Assembly (NCBI RefSeq): GCF_017356035.1
Contig: NZ_JAFIQX010000018.1
Coordinates: forward strand, 1-57,181
Source: Longitalea luteola
GTDB lineage: Bacteria; Bacteroidota; Bacteroidia; Chitinophagales; Chitinophagaceae
Direction of reading: 5' to 3'
Length of the DNA stretch: 57,181 nt
The position numbers and the translations under genes are program-made. Below are positions 16,911-22,543 of the stretch, one piece after another (the first letter of the stretch is position 1; each line of letters opens with the position of its first letter). The notes beneath the pieces were generated by a model that saw only the letters and a list, made by a program, of their open reading frames with translations, was not told the DNA's origin and ran no database searches.

Positions 16911-17216
16911 TTAGTTTTTGAAAATTTGATCTACTGGGCTACTTGGAGCAGCTGCCGGGAAATTGCCAGTGTAAGGAGAAGAATATGCTTTTGCACAAGA
17001 GTTGCTTGCTGACTCATGGCACAAAGTGGTCTCTAAAGCCATTTCTTTAGAAATTGCATTATTGCTGGCATCAACACGGCCTAAGATTTGAGTACCAGAG
17101 TTATTAGTTGTATACCAGTATAAATTGTCAAATTTAGCACTTGGTTTAGCTGTAAAAGCGCTTGCAGTAGCAAAAACAATAGCTAATAATGCGGCTGTGA
17201 TTTTAATACTTTTCAT
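16911..17216 (-). CDS. Small secreted cysteine-containing protein, DUF6520-like
   Basis: 101 residues with a clean signal peptide ('MKSIKITAALLAIVFATASA') and a mature part of about 80 residues carrying two cysteines (66 and 74, 'CHESASNSC') that could form a disulfide. Length, 'FTAK' after the signal and the Cys pair resemble the Bacteroidota DUF6520 group of small exported proteins of unknown function. The gene lies directly downstream of a MauE/DoxX-like membrane redox gene on the same strand, a recurrent neighbour, which suggests that the disulfide is formed or used in that context. A conserved leader motif (17247-17271) precedes the start by 30 bases. Confidence 0.72.
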   Translation of the reverse strand: MKSIKITAALLAIVFATASAFTAKPSAKFDNLYWYTTNNSGTQILGRVDASNNAISKEMALETTLCHESASNSCAKAYSSPYTGNFPAAAPSSPVDQIFKN

Positions 17217-17246
17217 AAGAGAAAATTTAAAGGTCGTTAAAAAAAG

Positions 17247-17321
17247 TGCCTACTCTTTTTCAGGTTTTCGGTTACCCCTGTTTCGCCAACCTTGTTTGCA
17301 ACCAGATTGACATATTGCGCA
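17247..17321 (-). promoter_or_regulatory. Conserved leader or promoter element, copy A
   Basis: Read on the minus strand, this block starts TGCGCAAT and ends with the strongly conserved CCGAAAACCTG and AAAAAGAGTAGGCA, 30 bases before the ATG of the DUF6520-like gene. A second copy (18561-18632) has the same ends and 25 of 26 matching bases in the last block, one of the differences being a single inserted T. It could be a promoter, a regulator site or an RNA leader. Function unknown. Confidence 0.55.
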
Positions 17322-17337
17322 ATATTTTGAAGCATAT

Positions 17338-17820
17338 TTATGCTATATTCATTTTCCTGTTAAGGCGGATTGCCAAAAATGTAAGAAATGTTATGATTAA
17401 ATTGAAGACAATGTGTTGTTGCCAACTCATTTTTGAGATTACCCCACCACAGGTACATGGCAGATCTTTATAAAATGCAACCATGAAAATTAGGTAAACA
17501 GTGAACGATGAAAGAAGTATGAATGAAAAATTCAAAGCTTTAGCTTGATATTGTTTAGTGAATAGTAAAATTGCGGTTATTAATTCTATTATAGGCAGCG
17601 CATAAGATAATATCGGTGCAGCGGATTGTAATAAAGGCGATCTTCCTAACTGAAATGCAAATACATCATGATCAAACAATTTGCTTAATCCTGTATAAAG
17701 GAATAAGAGGATTAATAGGCCAGAGACGATTTCAACTATGATTATCTTCTTCTCTAATAGGTAATTCCGAATACCATTGCGCTTTGCATTTGCAACTCTT
17801 GGATAGGCCGAATGTCTCAT
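17338..17820 (-). CDS. MauE/DoxX-type redox-associated membrane protein
   Basis: 160 residues from the Met at 17820; an open frame reaches 17892 but adds 24 residues with no clear role. There are four membrane helices, around 'IIIVEIVSGLLILLFLY', 'ILSYALPIIELITAILLF', 'FSFILLSSFTVYLIFMVAFY' and 'IVFNLIITFLTFLAI'. The segment 'LPCTCGGVISKMSWQQH' with a C-x-C-G-G motif before the last helix is the signature of MauE-like proteins, which are linked to disulfide chemistry in the periplasm (MauE is needed for methylamine dehydrogenase maturation). Its likely client is the Cys-pair protein encoded 121 bases downstream. Confidence 0.8.
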   Translation of the reverse strand: MRHSAYPRVANAKRNGIRNYLLEKKIIIVEIVSGLLILLFLYTGLSKLFDHDVFAFQLGRSPLLQSAAPILSYALPIIELITAILLFTKQYQAKALNFSFILLSSFTVYLIFMVAFYKDLPCTCGGVISKMSWQQHIVFNLIITFLTFLAIRLNRKMNIA

Positions 17821-17999
17821 TGCAAAATATATTTTAAATTCGTTTAAATATTTACATATTAACGGTTGCCTTCTATTGAATGTGGCAATCAATTATACTT
17901 AAAGGCATTACAAGCCACTAAGAGATTAAATGATTTTCTATAAGAGTTATTGCATACATTTAAGTTAGCCTGGATGTATTAAATACGTGTACTTAATTT

Positions 18000-18182
18000 T
18001 CAGCTTTCGTTGGGTAGGGTGATTGGTTTGAAAGAATAGCGGTTGGCTAATTTTTTTAATGGTCTTATATTCTTAGAAAGGAACACTGCTATTAATCCAT
18101 GTGCAAGATAGCTTCCTATGCTTATCGTATTTGCAACATTTTTTACCATTTTATCACGTTTGTGTACATGTGCCGTTATCAT
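18000..18182 (-). CDS. Possible 60-residue protein
   Basis: From the ATG at 18182 the frame reads a hydrophilic start ('MITAHVHKRDKMVKN'), a mildly hydrophobic middle ('TISIGSYLAHGLIAVFLSKN') and a basic end. A second Met (18149) is an equally good start. The text looks protein-like but no family is recognised, and an overlapping plus-strand frame exists. It could be a real small membrane-associated protein or a relic. Confidence 0.3.
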   Translation of the reverse strand: MITAHVHKRDKMVKNVANTISIGSYLAHGLIAVFLSKNIRPLKKLANRYSFKPITLPNES

Positions 18183-18381
18183 TTCAAAAGATCTGTTGCA
18201 ATATTGCTTACTGCAGGGTGCCTTAATTAGACAAAAAAGGCAGCACAGCAAGCCACTGTTAAAAACCTTCTATAATAGATCAAGAAAGGCCGTCGTTGAT
18301 TTTATAATGCTCCTGATGATGATTTCCTGGTTATTTGTCCTTCCGCTGTTCATTCGCTGCGAGTAATTAACTGTATGCAAT

Positions 18382-18534
18382 TTACAGCACCTTATTTCCG
18401 CTGTTTGCATTTTTTTTATACAAAATCACACTATCATTTATTCTGTTTGCACAGATCAAAGTTGAGTGACCTGTAAGTAGTGATGGACTATAAAATAATG
18501 GCGAAGATGTGTTTGCCCGTTTGCAATAATTCAT
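18382..18534 (-). CDS. Possible 50-residue peptide behind leader copy B
   Basis: The ATG at 18534 lies 26 bases after the conserved block of leader copy B, almost the same spacing as the DUF6520-like gene shows to copy A. The peptide ('MNYCKRANTSSPLFY' onward) has two Cys and no signal peptide and does not resemble the DUF6520-like protein. The only support is its position after the motif. Confidence 0.3.
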   Translation of the reverse strand: MNYCKRANTSSPLFYSPSLLTGHSTLICANRINDSVILYKKNANSGNKVL

Positions 18535-18560
18535 AATGACAAGGTTAATAGTTAATGATA

Positions 18561-18632
18561 TGCCTACTCTTTTTACAGGTTTTCGGCTCCGCCCGTTATA
18601 CAAATTTAGTTTGCCAGTTCATCAATTGCGCA
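18561..18632 (-). promoter_or_regulatory. Conserved leader or promoter element, copy B
   Basis: Same ends as copy A at 17247-17321: TGCGCAAT at the upstream end and CCGAAAACCTG plus TAAAAAGAGTAGGCA at the downstream end, with a diverged middle. The total length is 72 bases against 75. The direction is the same (minus strand). Confidence 0.5.
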
Positions 18633-18767
18633 TTTTATGACCGCTTAATTTAACCACGTGATTATCCGGGTTTGCAAATTTGAAAATAATAACTGTTACA
18701 GGCAGTTACTTCCTTCCTGCAACAGTATTATAAACTCAACCGTGATTAGTGTAGGGATCGTTGGTCG

Positions 18768-19145
18768 CTAACATGCTTCCTTATAGATCAACGGCACATG
18801 CTGGTTACGCCATTGCCCCGGCGTAATACCAAACACATCCTTAAATGCCCGCACAAACGAACTTTGTGAGCTGTAGCCGCACCTGGCGGTTATTTCCTGC
18901 ATGGTTAATTCATCCTGCTGCAGTAACTGTGCTGCGGCTTCCAAACGTTTCCTGATCTCGTACTCTTTAATACTGGTTCCGTACAACTGACGGAATCCCC
19001 GGTGAAGCAGATTGATACCAATTTGTGAATGTGTTTTGAGAATCAGCGCTGAGATCGTTTTAATTTCAAGTGGATGTTGATCAATGTAGTCTTTAATGGA
19101 GTGAATGGCCTCAAGGAATGTTCTCCTCAAACGTTTCTGATTCAT
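18768..19145 (-). CDS. AraC-type HTH transcription regulator, DNA-binding domain only
   Basis: 125 residues made almost entirely of the AraC/XylS double helix-turn-helix. The first HTH covers about 28-62, and the second shows the family text 'TMQEITARCGYSSQSSFVRA' and 'FKDVFGITPGQWR'. There is no ligand-binding or receiver domain, so it either needs a partner or is controlled by its own expression. Full-length AraC proteins have about 280 residues, but short forms are common in Bacteroidota. It stands alone beside a gene-poor stretch, so its targets cannot be inferred. Confidence 0.9.
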   Translation of the reverse strand: MNQKRLRRTFLEAIHSIKDYIDQHPLEIKTISALILKTHSQIGINLLHRGFRQLYGTSIKEYEIRKRLEAAAQLLQQDELTMQEITARCGYSSQSSFVRAFKDVFGITPGQWRNQHVPLIYKEAC

Positions 19146-19452
19146 AAGATAGTTTTAAGATAAAGGTTTATTTATTGCATATTGTACACGAATGCATATA
19201 TGATCCAGTCACTATACCTGTAAATACCAACGAAAACTATACTAATAAGGACGGACAGAATTGTGCAGGGAGGAGTCGCTACAGATCAAATGTAGTTTTT
19301 TTTATCCTAACGGTAAAGGTCATTTTTTAAATAAAATGGTAAAACAAGAACGTGTGATTCCTGCCTATGCTTCACCGGTATACTTAATTTTTTCATTATC
19401 AACGGTATGCTCGATAGAATAGCGGGTAATCCTCTAGGCCAAAATCGATCAC
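19146..19452. other. 307-base stretch with nothing recognised
   Basis: It lies upstream of the AraC-type gene and downstream of the minus-strand basic protein. A+T-rich, with no convincing frame, repeat or terminator. Confidence 0.4.
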
Positions 19453-19647
19453 TCAATATTGCAGCGCCACTTTTACTTTTCTCTTCCGGTGGCCGGCTCT
19501 GCTGCCTGCGCGTTCATTAATGCTCACTTCCGGTTCTTCCATTTGCTGAGTGGAACAGATCCCCTTTACCAGCTTGTTCACCTGGGCGGTTGTGAATACA
19601 CCCTTCTTCTTTTTCAACCTTACAATAAAGATCTCAATCTCTTTCAT
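19453..19647 (-). CDS. Small basic protein of unknown function
   Basis: 64 residues, starting 'MKEIEIFIVRLKKKKGVF', with a helical 'TTAQVNKLVKGICS' and a basic tail 'RKRKVKVALQY'. No family recognised. It is divergent from the XRE-S24 regulator at 19848 with a 200-base A+T-rich gap, so the regulator could control it. A plus-strand frame of similar length overlaps it but has poorer composition. Confidence 0.45.
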   Translation of the reverse strand: MKEIEIFIVRLKKKKGVFTTAQVNKLVKGICSTQQMEEPEVSINERAGSRAGHRKRKVKVALQY

Positions 19648-19847
19648 AATAGCATGTTGTAAGTTAATACCTGTTAATTAGGATCAATAAATTAACTGTT
19701 TCCAGTAATAAATATGGAAATATGTATAAATTAGTAATGAAAGTGAAATTAATAGAAATTGGTATAAAAACGTACTTTGACGAGTGTTTTTTGTGGAATT
19801 TGATTGTAATCAATTATAATAAGTGGAAACTTTAGAATCGTACTCAA

Positions 19848-20507
19848 ATGAACTATCAAATCGGAGAAAGACTTAGGGCATTCAGGCAACGATCAAATAT
19901 TAAAATGCCTGCTATTGCAGCCGCTACCGGCCTTGCAAAGGAAACATTATATAAATGGGAGAAGGGTACCAGGCCCAGTAATCTCAATGATTATTTTAAA
20001 TTGAAAGTATACCTGGATAAAATGGAACTTCAACTGGAGACCGACCGGTTGGACCTGGAAGACCAGAAACCTGCTACCTTACGCCTTCCTTTTACCCGGA
20101 ATAAACTGGCCGTTCCGCAAACCGATGGTAAAGCTGCAGCAGGTACCGTAACCGTATACGATAATGAGCCTGAACTTATTGTAGACCGGATAACCGCTCC
20201 TTTCCTGGGTGCAGTGGAAGGAGTGGTAGAAGTAACCGGCGAAAGTATGGAACCCACTTTCAGCAACGGTTCGCGCATAGCTATCGCCCGCCTGCACGAT
20301 CACCGGCGCCTTTATTGGGGGCTTTATTACTATGTGATTGATACAAACTGGCAGGGTATTGTACGCCGCGTCTACCAGGGCGATACTGATGACAGTATTA
20401 AATTGGTTGCCGATAACCCAAACCAGGCACGATTTCCGCCTATTCAGCTTCAATGGGAACAGGTAGAAGCCGTTTTCAAGATCATGGCAAGAATATTAAG
20501 ATTTTAA
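19848..20507 (+). CDS. XRE-type HTH regulator with S24/LexA-like C-terminal domain (copy 1)
   Basis: 219 residues. Residues 4-60 are an XRE helix-turn-helix ('PAIAAATGLAKETLYKWEKG'). Residues 110-215 have the fold signature of S24 (LexA/CI) domains: 'GVVEVTGESMEPTFSNG' with Ser133 at the catalytic position. The segment where the catalytic Lys normally sits reads 'GIVRRVYQG', with Arg, and no Ala-Gly cleavage site is visible, so it may not self-cleave and may use the domain only for dimerisation or ligand sensing. It is a paralogue of the gene at 21137. In phages such proteins are repressors, but no phage genes are near. Confidence 0.88.
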   Translation: MNYQIGERLRAFRQRSNIKMPAIAAATGLAKETLYKWEKGTRPSNLNDYFKLKVYLDKMELQLETDRLDLEDQKPATLRLPFTRNKLAVPQTDGKAAAGTVTVYDNEPELIVDRITAPFLGAVEGVVEVTGESMEPTFSNGSRIAIARLHDHRRLYWGLYYYVIDTNWQGIVRRVYQGDTDDSIKLVADNPNQARFPPIQLQWEQVEAVFKIMARILRF

Positions 20508-20616
20508 TGCATGTAAATAGTACGCCCATATTGCCTTCCTTTTCAACTCCTTAGCAAAAACGCTGTAATTTTTTTCGCGCCCCTTTAGTACAGCAAGTAT
20601 GCTTAATTGTTTTAAT

Positions 20617-20637
20617 TAGTGAAATAATTCCGCTATG
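20617..20637. promoter_or_regulatory. Operator-like motif, copy 1
   Basis: TAGTGAAATAATTCCGCTAT matches TAGTGGAAATAATTCCAATA at 21078 with one gap and two changes. The core GAAATAATTC is partly palindromic. It is probably a binding site for one of the three HTH proteins here, but which one is unknown. Confidence 0.4.
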
Positions 20638-20713
20638 GTTTATTTTTTACCATTTTGCTCTGTGGTAAAGTGTAAACGCGTGCTTACTTATTACAATAAT
20701 AGGTAATAAGAGT

Positions 20714-20750
20714 AAAAACAGGTTCAATGAAAATTGAACCTGTTTTGTTT
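20714..20750. terminator. Perfect 14-bp hairpin terminator
   Basis: AAAACAGGTTCAAT (20715-20728) pairs with ATTGAACCTGTTTT (20733-20746) around GAAA, with A and T runs outside. It can serve both the plus-strand regulator ending at 20507 and the minus-strand gene ending at 20832. Confidence 0.9.
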
Positions 20751-20831
20751 AACTTGATCAGGGTGCAGGAACGATTGTAATAGCGTACGAACCAGGGTAC
20801 TGTTAGCTATTGACTTGATTTTAAGATCGTT

Positions 20832-21038
20832 CTAGTTTTTTTCTGTTTCAAGTATCTCTTCATCCGGTAATCCTGTTACCTCCCGAATTATTTGTAAAGC
20901 AGCTGCTTTAGTAAGATTGTCACTGTTTTTCTGAATATACCTGGCTATTGTAAACTCCGTACAGCCAAGTACATCCATTAATCGGCGGCGAGTAACCGGA
21001 TTATTGATTGCCTTTAATGCTTTTTGGCTGAGTTTCAT
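20832..21038 (-). CDS. Small HTH DNA-binding protein
   Basis: 68 residues with one helix-turn-helix pattern: 'TRRRLMDVLGCTEFTIARYI' followed by 'LTKAAALQIIREVTGLPDEE'. This resembles small HTH proteins of Bacteroidota mobile or regulatory loci. It sits between two paralogous XRE-S24 regulators and is divergent from the second one, with 98 bases between starts. That gap contains an exact TATCTTTG element for this gene and an operator-like palindrome. Confidence 0.7.
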   Translation of the reverse strand: MKLSQKALKAINNPVTRRRLMDVLGCTEFTIARYIQKNSDNLTKAAALQIIREVTGLPDEEILETEKN

Positions 21039-21071
21039 TATTTATTAATTTGATACAGTAAATTTGCTTTA

Positions 21072-21079
21072 CAAAGATA
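21072..21079 (-). promoter_or_regulatory. Bacteroidota-type -7 promoter element (TATCTTTG)
   Basis: Exact match to TAnnTTTG on the minus strand, 33 bases before the ATG at 21038, giving a leader of about 25-30 bases. No clear TTTG box is seen at the expected upstream distance. Confidence 0.5.
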
Positions 21080-21099
21080 GTGGAAATAATTCCAATATG
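21078..21099. promoter_or_regulatory. Operator-like palindrome, copy 2
   Basis: TAGTGGAAATAATTCCAATA contains GGAA-ATAA-TTCC (21082-21093) and directly abuts the -7 element of the small HTH gene, so a protein bound here would block that promoter. Near-copy at 20617. Confidence 0.45.
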
Positions 21100-21136
21100 T
21101 GCGTCCTTAAAGTGTAATTTCTTACTTAATTGATTA

Positions 21137-21808
21137 ATGTCAATGGAAATAGGTAACAGGTTAAAAGCGTTTCGCGAAAAGACAAAAATTAAAATGCCAG
21201 CAATAGCTGCTGCTACCGGCATTTCCAAAGAAAACCTATACAAATGGGAAAAAGGTACTAAACCCAGCGATGTCGAGCTTTACAATAAATTGAATGATTA
21301 CCTCGATAAAATGGAAAGGGGCTTTAACCACATCATGGAGGACGCAAAACTGAATGGTTCAAAGAAAAGCAACCCCAATCCGAGATCGCTGTTGACCGGC
21401 ATTTTCATCGCCGAAGATGAAGAAGCATTGGCCCTTACTGATGAACTGGGAGTTCCCGGCAACATTATAACCCTGAATGATAAACCTGTTCTCATTGCCA
21501 GACGCAACGACTCTTCCATTATTGGATCTGTTGATGGATTGATACAGGTTAATGGCGATAGCATCGACCCCCGTTATACCAGTGGCGCCTGGATCGCCGT
21601 GAAAAAACTCAGATTCACAAAGATCCTCAATGGCGGCTTTTATTATTATGTTATTGATAAAAACCTGCAGGGAATTCTCGGTAAGGTTCGCCCTTCCGTG
21701 GAGAATAACAGCATAACGCTCTTTGCTGACAATGAACATAATGAGATCACGCGCAATATGGACGACATCCTGGCCATTTTCAGTATTGAAGCGGTGATCA
21801 CCAAGTAA
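21137..21808 (+). CDS. XRE-type HTH regulator with S24/LexA-like C-terminal domain (copy 2)
   Basis: 223 residues. The first 60 residues are close to copy 1 at 19848 (shared 'IKMPAIAAATG' and 'LYKWEKGT'), so both may read similar DNA. The C-terminal domain keeps the S24 layout, 'GLIQVNGDSIDPRYTSG' with Ser142, and has Lys183 in 'GILGKVRP', near the position where copy 1 has Arg. The linker (60-110) differs completely from copy 1. The pair has probably arisen by duplication and then diverged in what it senses. Whether either one self-cleaves is unknown. Confidence 0.87.
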   Translation: MSMEIGNRLKAFREKTKIKMPAIAAATGISKENLYKWEKGTKPSDVELYNKLNDYLDKMERGFNHIMEDAKLNGSKKSNPNPRSLLTGIFIAEDEEALALTDELGVPGNIITLNDKPVLIARRNDSSIIGSVDGLIQVNGDSIDPRYTSGAWIAVKKLRFTKILNGGFYYYVIDKNLQGILGKVRPSVENNSITLFADNEHNEITRNMDDILAIFSIEAVITK

Positions 21809-22024
21809 TTCTTTCCTTGATATTTTTATTGTTCTTCCTTCGTCACACATCATTTATTTAAAACCCAATGCACTCCATCGTCCTGCCTGAGTGCTTACTC
21901 ATCTACGTGTTACATATAAACCACTAACATCGCAATTTTCGATGCAATAACAACAGGTCATCCGCCTTCCATAACGTTATACGCTACCAGGTGCTGGCGC
22001 CTGGTGTCATTTAAAATTATCCTT

Positions 22025-22387
22025 ATGAACAAGACCGTACTCATAGTTGATGATTCTGACTTTGTAGTGCAAATGCTCAGGTTTACCCTCGAACAGGAAG
22101 GTTATACTATCCTTGCTGGCATCGATGGCCGGGATGCATTAAAACATTTTGATGGCCAACCCATAGACCTTATGATCACCGACCTGCATATGCCTGTTGT
22201 AGATGGTTTGGAGCTCATCAGGTGGGTACGGTTGAATGCAGCCTATCAAGATATGCCCATTGTCTTGTTCGATTCAAATAATACCCATGACGCTGCTTAC
22301 CTGGAACGATCCGGTGCTACGGCACTCCTGTCGAAAGACAAAATGGGTGAAACGCTGATTTCCACCGTAAAATACATAATCGGTTAG
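22025..22387 (+). CDS. Receiver-only response regulator (CheY-like)
   Basis: 120 residues from the ATG at 22025; a GTG at 22004 is upstream but less likely. It is a single receiver domain with acidic residues 'VDDSD' (9-12), phospho-acceptor Asp53 in 'LMITDLHMP' and Lys104 in 'LLSKDKM'. At the conserved Thr/Ser switch position it reads 'IVLFDSNNT', with Asp83 then Ser84, which is unusual. There is no output domain and no histidine kinase nearby, so it must work by protein contact or in a phosphorelay with a distant kinase. Confidence 0.9.
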   Translation: MNKTVLIVDDSDFVVQMLRFTLEQEGYTILAGIDGRDALKHFDGQPIDLMITDLHMPVVDGLELIRWVRLNAAYQDMPIVLFDSNNTHDAAYLERSGATALLSKDKMGETLISTVKYIIG

Positions 22388-22420
22388 CGGCAACCGTTGG
22401 CAGGCATGAGGCATAACCGC

Positions 22421-22468
22421 AAAAAAAGCTCTCCCACCAAAATTCCTTCGCAGGAGGGCAGGAGAGCC
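22421..22468 (-). terminator. Hairpin terminator of the minus-strand SusC/SusD operon
   Basis: On the minus strand GGCTCTCC pairs with GGGAGAGC, followed by T7. The loop is about 25 bases, and it ends about 120 bases after the SusD stop. Confidence 0.6.
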
Positions 22469-22490
22469 GGCCTTCGCAAACAACCGTTGA

Positions 22491-22537
22491 GGTGTGCCAC
22501 ACTTCGATCGTGAGATCAAGTGTAAGGGTGGCACACC
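22491..22537. repeat. Nested palindrome next to the SusD stop
   Basis: GGTGTGCCAC (22491-22500) pairs with GTGGCACACC (22528-22537). Inside, ACTTCGATC (22501-22509) pairs with GATCAAGT (22514-22521) with one bulge around GTGA. There is no T-run, so it is not a plain terminator. It could protect the 3' end of the SusD mRNA or be a REP-like element. Confidence 0.65.
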
Positions 22538-22543
22538 CCCGCA

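Larger units (their letters stand above)
17821..18767. other. Gene-poor region of about 950 bases
   Basis: A+T-rich and without a confident gene. It holds the second copy of the leader motif (18561-18632), a 50-codon frame right after it, and a 60-codon frame at 18000-18182, both minus strand and described separately. It may be a decayed copy of the small-protein locus at 16911-17330. Confidence 0.5.
20508..20831. other. 324-base convergent gap with several inverted repeats
   Basis: It lies between two gene ends yet carries more structure than a terminator needs. There is a motif shared with the 21078 promoter region (20617-20637), an inverted repeat TTACCA...TGGTAA (about 20645-20668), CTTATTAC...GTAATAAG (about 20684-20710) and the 14-bp terminator hairpin at 20715-20746. 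A small RNA ending at the hairpin is possible. No open frame looks coding. Confidence 0.5.

Noticed and set aside
18118-18366. Plus-strand frame of 82 codons with two hydrophobic stretches
   Set aside because: Composition typical of chance frames in A+T-rich DNA, and it overlaps a somewhat better minus-strand frame.
19459-19662. Plus-strand frame opposite the small basic protein
   Set aside because: Rich in Phe/Cys/His without pattern; the minus strand reads better, though neither is certain.
19848-21808. Prophage
   Set aside because: Two S24-type regulators and one HTH gene but no integrase, replication, packaging or structural genes.
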